Below, one piece after another: positions 10,578 to 18,688 of a stretch of DNA of 64,000 nt (the first letter of the stretch is position 1; the number at the start of each line of letters is the position of its first letter). The notes beneath the pieces are model-generated. The model ran no database searches. It saw only the letters and a list, made by a program, of their open reading frames with translations, and was not told the origin of the DNA. A program made the position numbers and the translations under genes. The DNA is from Acidovorax sp. Leaf191. Lineage in GTDB: Bacteria; Pseudomonadota; Gammaproteobacteria; Burkholderiales; Burkholderiaceae_C. The stretch is from NCBI RefSeq assembly GCF_001424425.1, contig NZ_LMPT01000019.1:36540-100539 (forward strand), written 5' to 3'.

Positions 10578-11260
10578 AGCGATTCCCCTTCCGCCAGCAC
10601 ACCCGCCGCACGCAGCGCGGCGGGCAGCCACTTGGAGGCCGTGTCGCCACGGGCGATGGCCTCAATGCGGGCGGCCTCGTCGGCCACCTTCTTGTCGGCC
10701 AGGGCCATCATGCCGGGGGCCTTGGCGCGCTCGATCACGACCACGCCGTCGGCATCGCCCACCACCAGGTCGCCGGGGTTCACGGTGGCGCCGCCGGCAG
10801 AGATGGGGTGGTTGATGCGGCCGGGCACGTACTTGGTGGGGCCGGCGGGGTTGAAGCCCGCGCTGAACACGGGGAAGTCCAGCTCCAGGATCTCGAGCTT
10901 GTCGCGGATGGCGGCATCCACGATCACGCCGGCGAGGCCCCGCTTCTTGCAGGCGCTGAGCATCAGCGTGCCCATGAGCGCGGCGGTCAGGTCGCCCTTG
11001 CCGTCGATCACCAGCACGTCGCCCGGCTGGGCCAGCGCAATGGCAGCGTGGATCATCAGGTTGTCGCCGGGGCGCACTTCCACGGTGAAGGCCGGGCCTG
11101 CGACCTTCATGCCCTGGTGCACCGGGGTCACGCGGCCGTGCATGGTGCCGCGGCGGCCCGCCACGTCGGCCAGGATGGCGGCCTGGAAGGTCGCGGCTTT
11201 GCGCACGACGTCGGCGCTCACGCGGTCGATGTCACGGATGATGTCGGGGAGTTGGCTCAT
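10574..11260 (-). CDS. RraA-like 4-hydroxy-4-methyl-2-oxoglutarate / 4-carboxy-4-hydroxy-2-oxoadipate aldolase
   Basis: 228 residues of the divalent-metal-dependent RraA-like class II aldolases. They cleave 4-hydroxy-4-methyl-2-oxoglutarate to two pyruvates, or CHA to pyruvate and oxaloacetate, in aromatic acid breakdown. Visible signatures are GRVTPVHQGMKVAGPAFTV, GDLTAALMGTLM, and the catalytic GVIVDAAIRD (R and D). The length and catalytic loop favour an aldolase over the RNase E inhibitor RraA, and the catabolic operon agrees. The next gene starts within its stop codon (GTGA). Confidence 0.85.
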   Translation of the reverse strand: MSQLPDIIRDIDRVSADVVRKAATFQAAILADVAGRRGTMHGRVTPVHQGMKVAGPAFTVEVRPGDNLMIHAAIALAQPGDVLVIDGKGDLTAALMGTLMLSACKKRGLAGVIVDAAIRDKLEILELDFPVFSAGFNPAGPTKYVPGRINHPISAGGATVNPGDLVVGDADGVVVIERAKAPGMMALADKKVADEAARIEAIARGDTASKWLPAALRAAGVLAEGESL

Positions 11261-11325
11261 GGTGTTCTGTCCGTTTGAAAAATGAAGAAGGGGTGCGTGC
11301 AGGCAATGCCGGTGCAAAAGCCGTC

Positions 11326-12345
11326 TCACTCAGCTTTTATGTTTCCGTCTTTGATGACCTTGGCCCACTTGGCGGAGTCGGCCTTTTGCAGGTCGCCCAG
11401 CTGCTGGGGCGTGCCGCCCACCAGCGTCACGCCCAGCTTGTCGGCCAGGGCGACCACGGCGGGGTCCTTCAGGGCCTTGTTGATCTCCTGGTTCAGGCGC
11501 GACACGACGGCGGTGGGCGTCTTGGCCGGCGCGAACACGGCCTGCCACTGCTCCACCACGAAGTCCTTCATGCCCACCTCGGCCATCGTCGGCACGGCCG
11601 GCAGGGATTTGAGGCGCTGGGCCGAGGTGACGGCCAGCGCGCGCAGCTTGCCCGCCTGCACATGCGGCAGCGCGGCGGCCGCCGGCGCGAACATGAACTG
11701 CACCTGGCTGGCCAGCGTGTCCTGCAGCGCCGGGGTGTCGCCCTTGTAGGGCACGTGGATGAAGCGCGCGCCGGTCTGCTGCTGCAGCAGCTCGCCCTGC
11801 ATCTGCAAGATGGTGCCGTTGCCGCCCGAGGCGAAGGCGAGCTTGCCCGGCTGGGCCTTGGCAGCGGCCAGCAGGTCAGCCACCGTCTTGAACGGCTGGT
11901 CCATGCCCACCACCAAAATGTGCGGAATGGTGCCGATGATGACCACGGGCTCGAACGCCGTGATGTGGTCGTACGGCAGCTTGCCCATCAGGTGCGGCGC
12001 GATCGCCTGCGGCCCGATGGAGGTGCCCAGCAGCGTGGTGCCATCGGGCGCCGCCTTGGCGACGAAGGCCGCGCCGATGGTGCCGGTGGCACCGGCCTTG
12101 TTGTCCACGATCACGTTGGTGGACAGCGCCGCGCCGATGCGCTGCGCCACATTGCGGCCCAGCACGTCGGTGCTGCCGCCCGGGGGGTACGGCACCACCC
12201 AGGTGATGACACGGCCGGCGGGCCAGTCACCCTGGGCTAGTGCCGGGGCGGCCAGCCAGGGGGCCAGCAGCGCGGCACCGCTGGCGGCGAGCACGCTGCG
12301 GCGCGGCAGGCCGGCCGATGGGGTGGGGGTTGCGGATTCGGTCAT
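11326..12345 (-). CDS. Bug-family solute-binding protein 2, Tat-like signal
   Basis: 339 residues. The N-terminus LPRRSVLAASGAALLAPWLAAPALAQ has an RR pair followed by a long hydrophobic stretch, which suggests Tat export rather than the Sec signal of its operon neighbours. The mature part shows ITWVVPYPPGGSTDVLGR, NVIVDNKAGATGTIGA and FASGGNGTILQMQGELL. GGAGACCTGCCC precedes the chosen ATG. It lies between the amidohydrolase (20 bp upstream) and the aldolase (65 bp downstream), so it is clearly in the operon. No TctAB partner is seen. Confidence 0.9.
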   Translation of the reverse strand: MTESATPTPSAGLPRRSVLAASGAALLAPWLAAPALAQGDWPAGRVITWVVPYPPGGSTDVLGRNVAQRIGAALSTNVIVDNKAGATGTIGAAFVAKAAPDGTTLLGTSIGPQAIAPHLMGKLPYDHITAFEPVVIIGTIPHILVVGMDQPFKTVADLLAAAKAQPGKLAFASGGNGTILQMQGELLQQQTGARFIHVPYKGDTPALQDTLASQVQFMFAPAAAALPHVQAGKLRALAVTSAQRLKSLPAVPTMAEVGMKDFVVEQWQAVFAPAKTPTAVVSRLNQEINKALKDPAVVALADKLGVTLVGGTPQQLGDLQKADSAKWAKVIKDGNIKAE

Positions 12346-12365
12346 GGGCAGGTCTCCCGGTGTCG

Positions 12366-13307
12366 TCAAGGCAATGAAGAATTGGTCGGCGTGAAGCCGT
12401 AGAGCGCGGCCGGGTTGTCCACCAGCACGCGCTGCAGCGTGGCGCTGCTGTCGCCAGCCTCGCGCGCCCAGTCGGCCAGCCGGTCCACCTGGCGGGCGTC
12501 GTCGGGCAGGGGCTGCACGCCGGCCGATGCGGTGGCATGCGGCCAGTCGCTGCCCCACACCACGCGGTGGGGCGCGCAGCGCAGGTAGCTGGCAGCCAGG
12601 GTGTCGAGCGCGGGGTCTTCCACCGAGTGCTGCTCGCTCACGATGTAGCCGCCCGACAGCTTGACCCACGCCTGCCCGCCCTGCAGCAGCGCCAGCAGCA
12701 GCGCATGGGCGGGGTGCCGCCCCGCCTGCGCGGGAGCGATGCGGCCGAAGTGGTCGAACACCACCGGCACGGGCAACTGGCGCAGCACATCGGCCTGCGC
12801 GATCAGCACATCGGGCGCCATCAGCAGTTGCAGGTGCCAGCCCAGCGGCGCGATGCGGCGGGCCAGCGGCAGCAGCGAATCCGCCGTGCCCGACACGCCC
12901 AGCGACAGGTTCAGCCGCACGCCGCGCACGCCGGCGGCGTGCAGGCGCTGCAGCGCTGCATCGCTCTCGGTGCCGTCGATCACCGCCACGCCACGGGCTG
13001 GCACGCCCATGGCGCGCAGCGCGGTCAGGCCTTCCAGCATCGGGCGGTTGTCGGTGCCGTAGGTCGACGGCGTGACCAGCACCACCCGCGTGGTTCCGAT
13101 GCGCTGCTGCAGCGCTGCATAGTCCAGCGCCGACGCATCGGGCGGCAGCAGCCTGGCCTGCGGCGCGGCCGGAAAGCGGCTGTCGTACACATGCACATGG
13201 CAGTCGCAGGCACCGGCCGGCACCAGGGTGCGCGGCACGGCAGTACCGGCTGAAAACCGCACGGCGTGGGCGGTACGCACAGGCGTGACAAGGCTGTCGC
13301 GGTGCAT
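12366..13307 (-). CDS. Amidohydrolase-2 family TIM-barrel hydrolase (LigI-like)
   Basis: 313 residues. The metal-site motif DCHVHVYD near residue 35 and the late barrel motif VVWGSDWPHAT (catalytic Asp) mark the amidohydrolase-2 group. This includes 2-pyrone-4,6-dicarboxylate lactonase LigI and related hydrolases and decarboxylases. FDHFGR supplies another conserved His. Together with the aldolase, it hints at breakdown of a lactone or pyrone dicarboxylic acid, but other genes of the 4,5-cleavage pathway are absent. The substrate is therefore inferred only from the neighbourhood. Confidence 0.82.
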   Translation of the reverse strand: MHRDSLVTPVRTAHAVRFSAGTAVPRTLVPAGACDCHVHVYDSRFPAAPQARLLPPDASALDYAALQQRIGTTRVVLVTPSTYGTDNRPMLEGLTALRAMGVPARGVAVIDGTESDAALQRLHAAGVRGVRLNLSLGVSGTADSLLPLARRIAPLGWHLQLLMAPDVLIAQADVLRQLPVPVVFDHFGRIAPAQAGRHPAHALLLALLQGGQAWVKLSGGYIVSEQHSVEDPALDTLAASYLRCAPHRVVWGSDWPHATASAGVQPLPDDARQVDRLADWAREAGDSSATLQRVLVDNPAALYGFTPTNSSLP

Positions 13308-13358
13308 GGCGCGGACTCTTGGGGGGACGTGAAGCGGTCGCTGTGGCGGTGCTGCCGG

Positions 13359-14363
13359 TCAGTCCAGGCTGGCGCCCGAGTCCTTGACGATCTTGCCCCA
13401 GCGCGGCACTTCGGTGCGCAGCAGCTGGCCAAACTGGTCGGCCGATCCGCCCAGGATGTCGCCGCCTTCGGAGCGCAGCTTGTCGGCCACTTCGGCGTGC
13501 TGCAGTGCCTGGTTGATCGCCTTGTTGAGCTGCGCCACGATGGGCGCGGGCGTGCCAGCCGGCGCCAGGATGCCGAACCAGGTCACGGCCTCGAAGCCCT
13601 TGTAGCCCGACTCGGCCAGCGTGGGCACATCCGGCAACTGCGACGAGCGCTTGGCCGACGTGATGGCCAGCACCTTGAGCTTGCCGTTGCGCACCTGGCC
13701 CAGCAGCGTGGGCACGGAGGACATGTACAGATCGATCTGCCCGCCCACCAGGTCCGTCATGGCCTGGGCCGCGCCCTTGTAGGGGATGTGGCGCAGCTTG
13801 ATGCCCGCCGCGTTCTCGGCCAGCTCGCCGGCCAGGTGGGCCACCGTGCCGTTGCCCGAGTAGCCCAGGGTGAGTGCGTCAGGCTTGCCCTTGGATGCGG
13901 CCACCACGTCGGCAAAGGTCTTGTACGGCGAATTGGCCGGCGCGGCGATCACGATGGGCGACGACGACACCAGTGCCACGGGCACCAGGTCCTTGATGGG
14001 GTCGTAGGGCAGCTTGGGGTACAGCGTGGGGTTGATCGCCAGATTGCTGGTCTGGCCCATGACCAGCGTGTAGCCGTCGGGGGCCGACTTGGCCGCGGCG
14101 TCCACGCCCAGGTTGCCGCCTGCGCCGGGGCGGTTGTCCACGATCACGTTCCACTTGTTCTGGTCCGTGAGCTTTTGCGCCACGGTGCGCGCGATCATGT
14201 CGGTGCCGCCACCGGGTGGGAACGGCACGATCAGGCGGATGGGTTTGTTGGGGTAGGCGGCCTGGGCCTGGGCGGCCACGGGCACGGCGGTTGCGGCAAG
14301 GCCCATCAAGGCTGCGCACAGGTGCGCGCCGACAGCACGCGAAAGCGATGAAAAAGCTGGCAT
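13359..14363 (-). CDS. Bug-family solute-binding protein 3, first gene of the operon
   Basis: 334 residues with a Sec signal ending VAAQAQA. Bug motifs are RLIVPFPPGGGTDMIART, NVIVDNRPGAGGNLGVDAA and LGYSGNGTVAHLAGEL. The start follows GGAGACAAATCC. It is the promoter-proximal gene of the seven-gene minus-strand operon and faces the IclR gene across 134 bp, so its ligand is probably the operon's inducer or substrate. Confidence 0.93.
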   Translation of the reverse strand: MPAFSSLSRAVGAHLCAALMGLAATAVPVAAQAQAAYPNKPIRLIVPFPPGGGTDMIARTVAQKLTDQNKWNVIVDNRPGAGGNLGVDAAAKSAPDGYTLVMGQTSNLAINPTLYPKLPYDPIKDLVPVALVSSSPIVIAAPANSPYKTFADVVAASKGKPDALTLGYSGNGTVAHLAGELAENAAGIKLRHIPYKGAAQAMTDLVGGQIDLYMSSVPTLLGQVRNGKLKVLAITSAKRSSQLPDVPTLAESGYKGFEAVTWFGILAPAGTPAPIVAQLNKAINQALQHAEVADKLRSEGGDILGGSADQFGQLLRTEVPRWGKIVKDSGASLD

Positions 14364-14449
14364 GGATTTGTCTCCGTTTTATGGTGGGTCGTCACGCCGG
14401 TCCGCAGAACCTGCGAGGGCCCGGCGCCGTGGCCGCGACTTTACGCAGA

Positions 14450-14488
14450 CGTTTCAACCCATACAATGGCGTTGCACACAATGAAACG
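14450..14488. promoter_or_regulatory. Divergent promoter/operator between Bug operon and iclR-type gene
   Basis: CGTTTCA (14450-14456) and TGAAACG (14482-14488) form a 7-bp inverted repeat with a 25-bp spacer. Inside are two direct ACAATG copies 16 bp apart. The site sits just ahead of the IclR start and upstream of the operon, where an autoregulating IclR protein would bind. Confidence 0.4.
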
Positions 14489-14497
14489 AATGGCACC

Positions 14498-15337
14498 ATG
14501 AGCAACAGCCCCAGCAAGCCAGCGCGCCCTGCCGCCCACCGTGCACCGGCGCCCGAGCCACCGGCTCCAACGCCAGCCCCAGAGGCCTCAGGGGCTGCAG
14601 ACTCCGAGCCTGCGACGGGTGTGATCGCCGTCACCCGGGCCCTGCAGGTGCTGGAGGCTTTTGCCCTGGGCGAATCCAGCCTGCCACTGGCCGAGCTGAG
14701 CCGCCGCTGCGGCCTGCACAAGACCACGGTGCTGCGCCTGGCGCGCACGCTGGCGCAGTCGGGCTTCATGGTGCAGCGCGAGGATGGCGACTGGCGCCTG
14801 GGCCCCGCCGCGGGCTGGCTGGGCGCGCGCTACCAGGCGGGCTTTGACGTGCAGAACGTGCTGGAGCCCGCGCTGCGCGAGCTGACCCACGCCACGGGCG
14901 AAAGCGCGGCCTTTTACGTGCGCGAAGGCCAGGTGCGGACCTGCCTGGTACGCGTGGAGGGCCCGCAGGCACTGCGCCACCACGCCCGCATGGGCGAAGG
15001 GCTGCCGCTGGACAAAGGCTCCCCGGGCCGCGTGATCCTGGCGTTCTCGGGCGAGCCGGGCAAGGCCTACGAGGACATCCGCAAGAAGGGCTACCACTGG
15101 TCCATCGGCGAGCGCGAGCAAGGCGTGGCCACGGTGTCGGCGCCGGTGTTCGGCATGCACTGGCGCCTGATGGGGTCCGTGTGCATCTCGGGCCCCGCAT
15201 CGCGCCTGCCCGCTGAAAAGCTCGAAGCGCTCGCCCAGACGGTGATTGCCGCGGCGACGCAGCTGTCGTATGCGCTGGCAGGCAACACGGCAGCGCCCGC
15301 GCAAAGCCCTGTGCGGGCCACGCACTGGCATCCTTGA
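14498..15337 (+). CDS. IclR-family transcriptional regulator
   Basis: 279 residues. After a Pro/Ala-rich N-terminal tail of about 45 residues comes the IclR winged HTH (VIAVTRALQVLEAFALGESSLPLAELSRRCGLHKTTVLRLARTL, about 44-90). The C-terminal effector domain ends with the typical SVCISGPASRLPAE. The disordered N-terminal extension is unusual for the family. It is divergent from the Bug/amidohydrolase/aldolase operon and almost surely its regulator. The start at 14498 is the first ATG after the operator-like dyad. Confidence 0.9.
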   Translation: MSNSPSKPARPAAHRAPAPEPPAPTPAPEASGAADSEPATGVIAVTRALQVLEAFALGESSLPLAELSRRCGLHKTTVLRLARTLAQSGFMVQREDGDWRLGPAAGWLGARYQAGFDVQNVLEPALRELTHATGESAAFYVREGQVRTCLVRVEGPQALRHHARMGEGLPLDKGSPGRVILAFSGEPGKAYEDIRKKGYHWSIGEREQGVATVSAPVFGMHWRLMGSVCISGPASRLPAEKLEALAQTVIAAATQLSYALAGNTAAPAQSPVRATHWHP

Positions 15338-15340
15338 CCC

Positions 15341-15425
15341 CCCCCTGAGCCGCCTGGCGGCGTCTTCCCCCTAAGGGGGACGCACCCAGTGGACCGGCGG
15401 AGCCGGATCCACGGGTGCACTGGCA
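15341..15425 (+). repeat. Dispersed intergenic repeat, family A, copy 2
   Basis: Starts CCCCCTGAGCCGCC four bases after the IclR stop and contains the CCCCCTAAGGGGG hairpin and CCACGGGTGCACTGG end shared with the other three copies. Confidence 0.85.
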
Positions 15426-15516
15426 TGGCCAGCGCCAGTTTCGGGGGGCGTGGGCGACGCATGCATCGCGGATACTGGCATCCACGACACAACACAACAC
15501 AGCCAAGGAGACCTTC

Positions 15517-16095
15517 GTGAGCCGCTATCCCTTTCCCGACCTGAACACCCTGCCCGACGACATCCGCGCACGCATCGTGGAAGTGCAGGAAAAGGCCGGC
15601 TTCATCCCCAACGTGTTCCTGGCGTTTGCGCGCCGCCCTGCCGAGTGGCGCGCCTTCTTTGCGTACCACGATGCGCTCATGCTCAAGGAAGAAGGCAGCC
15701 TGACCAAGGGCGAGCGCGAGATGATCGTCACCACCACCAGCGCTGCCAACCAGTGCCTGTACTGCGTGGTGGCCCACGGCGCCATCCTGCGCATCTACGA
15801 GAAGAAGCCGCTGATTGCCGACCAGGTGGCGGTGAACCACCGCAAGGCCGACATCAGCCCGCGCGAGCGCGCCATGCTGGACTTTGCGATGAAGGTCTGC
15901 CAGCGCTCGCACGAGATCGAGGACGCCGACTTCGAGGCCCTGCACCCGCACGGCTTCGACGACGAGGACATCTGGGACATCGCGGCCATCACCGCGTTCT
16001 TCGGGCTGTCGAACCGCATGGCCAGCTTTGCCGGCATGCAGCCCAACCCCGAGTTCTATCTGATGGGCCGCCTGCCGCGCGAGAAGAACAAGTAG
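15517..16095 (+). CDS. Peroxidase-related AhpD-like protein
   Basis: 192 residues, all-helical carboxymuconolactone decarboxylase/AhpD fold. NQCLYCVVAHG gives the redox pair C80 and C83 with H87, the signature of the uncharacterised peroxidase-related group. It probably reduces peroxides using these cysteines, but the reductant partner is unknown. The GTG start at 15517 is preceded by AAGGAGACC at good spacing; no better ATG exists. It stands alone between repeat copy A2 and the converging lacI-type gene. Confidence 0.85.
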   Translation: MSRYPFPDLNTLPDDIRARIVEVQEKAGFIPNVFLAFARRPAEWRAFFAYHDALMLKEEGSLTKGEREMIVTTTSAANQCLYCVVAHGAILRIYEKKPLIADQVAVNHRKADISPRERAMLDFAMKVCQRSHEIEDADFEALHPHGFDDEDIWDIAAITAFFGLSNRMASFAGMQPNPEFYLMGRLPREKNK

Positions 16096-16150
16096 GTGCG
16101 GCCCCGGCAAGCCCGGGGGCCCTTACAACGTGGCCGATCCGGCCGCGGCG

Positions 16151-17161
16151 TCAGCCCGGCACGGCTGCGGTGGAGGCCCGCTCGATCAGCTCGAACCCCA
16201 GGTCGAACGTCGAGCGCTGCGGCTGCACGCCGCGGCAGCGGTCCATGATGAGCTGCGCTGCCAGGCGGCCGATCACGGGCCCGTCCACGTGCACGGTGGT
16301 GATGGGCGGCACCATGTGCGCGCTGAAGTCCGCATTGCCAAAGCCGGAGATCGCCAGGTCCTGCGGCACGCGCAGGCCGCGCGCCTGGGCCTCCACCAGA
16401 ATGCCGTGGGCCAGCATGTCCGAGCTGCACACCACCGCCTGCAGGCCGGGCTCACGGGCGAGCAGCTCGCACAGCGCCCTGCGGCCCAGTTGCAGCGTGC
16501 TGGGCGCAGGCACCACGGCCGTGGGTACGTCGCGGCCCCAGGCGGCCAGAAAACCCTCGCGCCGCTCCATCGCGCGCTGGTCGCCGCCGGTGGCGATGCC
16601 CACGCGCTGGTAGCCCCGCGACAGGAAGTACCCCGCCAGCGCACTGCCGACCTTGAGGTGCGAAAACCCGATCACCATGTCCACCGGCCGGTCGCTGATG
16701 TCCCAGGTCTCCACCACCGGCACGCCCGCTTTGCGCAGGCGGTCGCGCGCGGCTTCGGACTGCACCAGGCCCATCATCACGATGCCGTCCGGCTGCCGGC
16801 TGACCATGGCGTTGAGCACATCGATCTCGCGCTGCGCGTCGTAGAACGTCTGGCCCAGCAGGAGTTGGTAGCCCTCTTCCGCCAGCGTGGCCGTGAGCGA
16901 CTGCACCGTGGGCAGGAACTGCGACACCGACAGCGCCGGCACGATCCCCGCCACCATGCGGCTGCGCTTGGACTTGAGCCCGCCGGCCAGCAGATTGGGG
17001 ATGTAGCCCGTGGCCTCCACCGCCTGCTGCACGCGCGCCCGCGTCTTCTCCGACACGATGCCGGGGTTGCCCAGCGCACGCGACGCCGTGATGGGCGAGA
17101 CGCCGGCCGCCTGGGCGACGTCGTGCAGGGTGGCGGGCTTGCGGGGCGGTGGCAGGTTCAT
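16151..17161 (-). CDS. LacI/GalR-family repressor (GntR-like)
   Basis: 336 residues. The HTH and hinge occupy about residues 8-65 (ATLHDVAQAAGVSPITASRALGNPGIVSEKTRARVQQAV). A periplasmic-binding-like sensor domain follows, resembling GntR-type members (GIVPALSVSQFLPTVQSLTATL). It is divergent from the galactarate module, whose promoter region carries two LacI-family operators, so a role as galactarate-responsive repressor is strongly suggested. The ATG at 17161 has a weak ribosome binding site, and a short GCGGAAAGA-type repeat precedes it. Confidence 0.9.
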   Translation of the reverse strand: MNLPPPRKPATLHDVAQAAGVSPITASRALGNPGIVSEKTRARVQQAVEATGYIPNLLAGGLKSKRSRMVAGIVPALSVSQFLPTVQSLTATLAEEGYQLLLGQTFYDAQREIDVLNAMVSRQPDGIVMMGLVQSEAARDRLRKAGVPVVETWDISDRPVDMVIGFSHLKVGSALAGYFLSRGYQRVGIATGGDQRAMERREGFLAAWGRDVPTAVVPAPSTLQLGRRALCELLAREPGLQAVVCSSDMLAHGILVEAQARGLRVPQDLAISGFGNADFSAHMVPPITTVHVDGPVIGRLAAQLIMDRCRGVQPQRSTFDLGFELIERASTAAVPG

Positions 17162-17302
17162 GAAGGGTACGGCGGAGACTGCGGAAAGAGCGGAAAGAGC
17201 GGAAGGGGCGGACAAGCGGATGTCGGTGCGAGAAGCGGCCGGTGGGGGCCACGGCCAGTGCAGTGGGCTCTGGCGGCCGTGCGCTTCAGGGCACAACCCA
17301 CA

Positions 17303-17337
17303 GCGCGACTCGCCATGCGCGACTCGCCATGCGCGAC
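17303..17337. repeat. 14-bp tandem repeat, 2.5 copies
   Basis: GCGCGACTCGCCAT is repeated head to tail twice, followed by half a unit. It lies in the 453-bp gap between the LacI-type gene and the galactarate operon. No coding potential is seen; origin by slippage is likely. Confidence 0.8.
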
Positions 17338-17480
17338 GTTAGCAGATAGCGCAGCGGCCCCGCCCCCCTGCCCGCCTGCGCGAAGACCGCGCGCAGAGCC
17401 TGCCAAGCACCCCCGATGGACGCGCCCAGCCGGCGCCCTGGGCGCCGCACCCAGCGAAACATGCAGCAGATCACCCCGCA

Positions 17481-17508
17481 TTGACTTTTGAAATGACAAC
17501 GATATCAT
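17481..17508 (+). promoter_or_regulatory. Sigma70-type promoter overlapped by LacI-family operator O1
   Basis: TTGACT at 17481-17486 and TATCAT at 17503-17508 are separated by 16 bp and form a plausible -35/-10 pair. The operator ATGACAACGATATCAT (17493-17508), with the central CG typical of LacI-family sites, covers the spacer and -10, so binding would block RNA polymerase. Confidence 0.75.
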
Positions 17509-17577
17509 TTATCCGGCCAACAAAAAAACAGAGTTCATGGCGACAGAAATAAAACAGATGCTGGCATTCGCCCAAAA

Positions 17578-17593
17578 ATGACAACGATGTCAT
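17578..17593 (+). promoter_or_regulatory. LacI-family operator O2
   Basis: ATGACAACGATGTCAT has perfect ATGACA/TGTCAT arms and a central CG. It differs from O1 at a single base. Its centre is 85 bp from that of O1, close to eight helical turns, so a repressor tetramer or pair could loop the DNA. It ends 21 bp before the Bug start codon, next to AAGGAGAC. Confidence 0.8.
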
Positions 17594-17614
17594 TCAACCA
17601 TCAAGGAGACAAGC

Positions 17615-18574
17615 ATGAAGAAACTTTGGATCACCGCCGCGCTGGCCATGGCGGCGTGGAGCACCTCGGCCCTCGCCTGGCCCGACAAGGCCGTCACGCT
17701 GGTGGTGCCCTTCCCGCCCGGCGGCTCCACCGACCAGGTCGCCCGTGCCGTGAGCCCCCGCCTGACCGACAAGCTCAAGCAGCCGTTCACGGTCGACAAC
17801 CGGGCCGGCGCCACCGGCACGATCGGCGCCACCTTCGTGCAGCGGGCTCCGGCCGATGGCTACACCTTCCTCGTCACGTCGCTCGGCCCGCTGGTCATCG
17901 TGCCGCACCTGCTCAAGAGCCTGCCCTACGACCCCACCAAGGACTTCGACTTCATCACCGTGGCCGTGGCCTCGCCCAACGTGCTGGTGGTGCCCGCCAA
18001 CTCGCCCCACAAGAGCGTGGCCGACGTGATCGCGCACCTCAAGGCCAACCCCCACAAGATGAGCTTCGCGTCCGCCGGCAATGGCTCCAGCGACCACCTG
18101 ACGGCCGAGCTGTTCTGGCAGCAGACGGGCACCCAGGGCGTGCACATCCCCTACAAGGGCGGCGCTCCCGCGCACACCGACCTGATCGGCGGCCAGGTGG
18201 ACGCGTCGTTCCAGAACATCAACGCCGTGATCCAGTACATCAAGGGCGGCAAGATGCGCGCCCTGGCCGTGACCAGCCCCCAGCGCTCGCCCGTGCTGCC
18301 GGATCTGCCCACGCTGGCCGAGGCAGGCGTGAAGAACGTCGAAGTCGCATCCTGGCAAGCCATCGTCGCGCCCAAGGGCCTGCCGCCCGCCGTGCGCCAG
18401 AAGGCCCATGCCGCGTTCGTGGAAGCGCTGAACGACCCCAAGGTGAAGGAGCAATTCGTCTCCATCGGGTTCGAGATGGTGGCCAACACGCCGGAAGAAT
18501 TCGCCGCCTTCCAGCGCAAGGAATACGACCGCTGGAAGACCGTGATCCAGGCCGGAAAGATCACCATCGACTGA
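17615..18574 (+). CDS. Bug-family solute-binding protein of the galactarate module
   Basis: 319 residues with Sec signal MKKLWITAALAMAAWSTSALA. Motifs are TLVVPFPPGGSTDQVARAV, FTVDNRAGATGTIGATF and FASAGNGSSDHLTAELF. AAGGAGACAAGC precedes the ATG. It is the first gene after the double LacI operator and is followed by two galactarate dehydratases, so it probably binds galactarate or another aldarate for a TctAB permease encoded elsewhere. Confidence 0.92.
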   Translation: MKKLWITAALAMAAWSTSALAWPDKAVTLVVPFPPGGSTDQVARAVSPRLTDKLKQPFTVDNRAGATGTIGATFVQRAPADGYTFLVTSLGPLVIVPHLLKSLPYDPTKDFDFITVAVASPNVLVVPANSPHKSVADVIAHLKANPHKMSFASAGNGSSDHLTAELFWQQTGTQGVHIPYKGGAPAHTDLIGGQVDASFQNINAVIQYIKGGKMRALAVTSPQRSPVLPDLPTLAEAGVKNVEVASWQAIVAPKGLPPAVRQKAHAAFVEALNDPKVKEQFVSIGFEMVANTPEEFAAFQRKEYDRWKTVIQAGKITID

Positions 18575-18586
18575 CCCCTGGCCGCC

Positions 18587-18618
18587 GGGAAACCCGCGCA
18601 GGCCGCCGCGGGTTTCCC
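18587..18618 (+). terminator. Intercistronic stem-loop after the Bug gene
   Basis: Perfect 12-bp stem, GGGAAACCCGCG with CGCGGGTTTCCC, and an 8-nt loop, starting 12 bp after the Bug stop. There is no long T run, so it more likely causes partial termination or protects the upstream mRNA. This would leave more binding protein than enzyme. Confidence 0.6.
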
Positions 18619-18688
18619 TTGCACGCATCGCCCTGCTCCCAGTCCGTTTTTTGCCTTTCGTCCTTTCGTCGCCCCCCGCTTGAACGCC

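Noticed and set aside
12366..13307. Calling the amidohydrolase ligI
   Set aside because: The family motifs fit, but the other genes of the 4,5-cleavage pathway (ligAB, ligC, ligJ, ligU) are not present and the substrate residues cannot be verified by eye.
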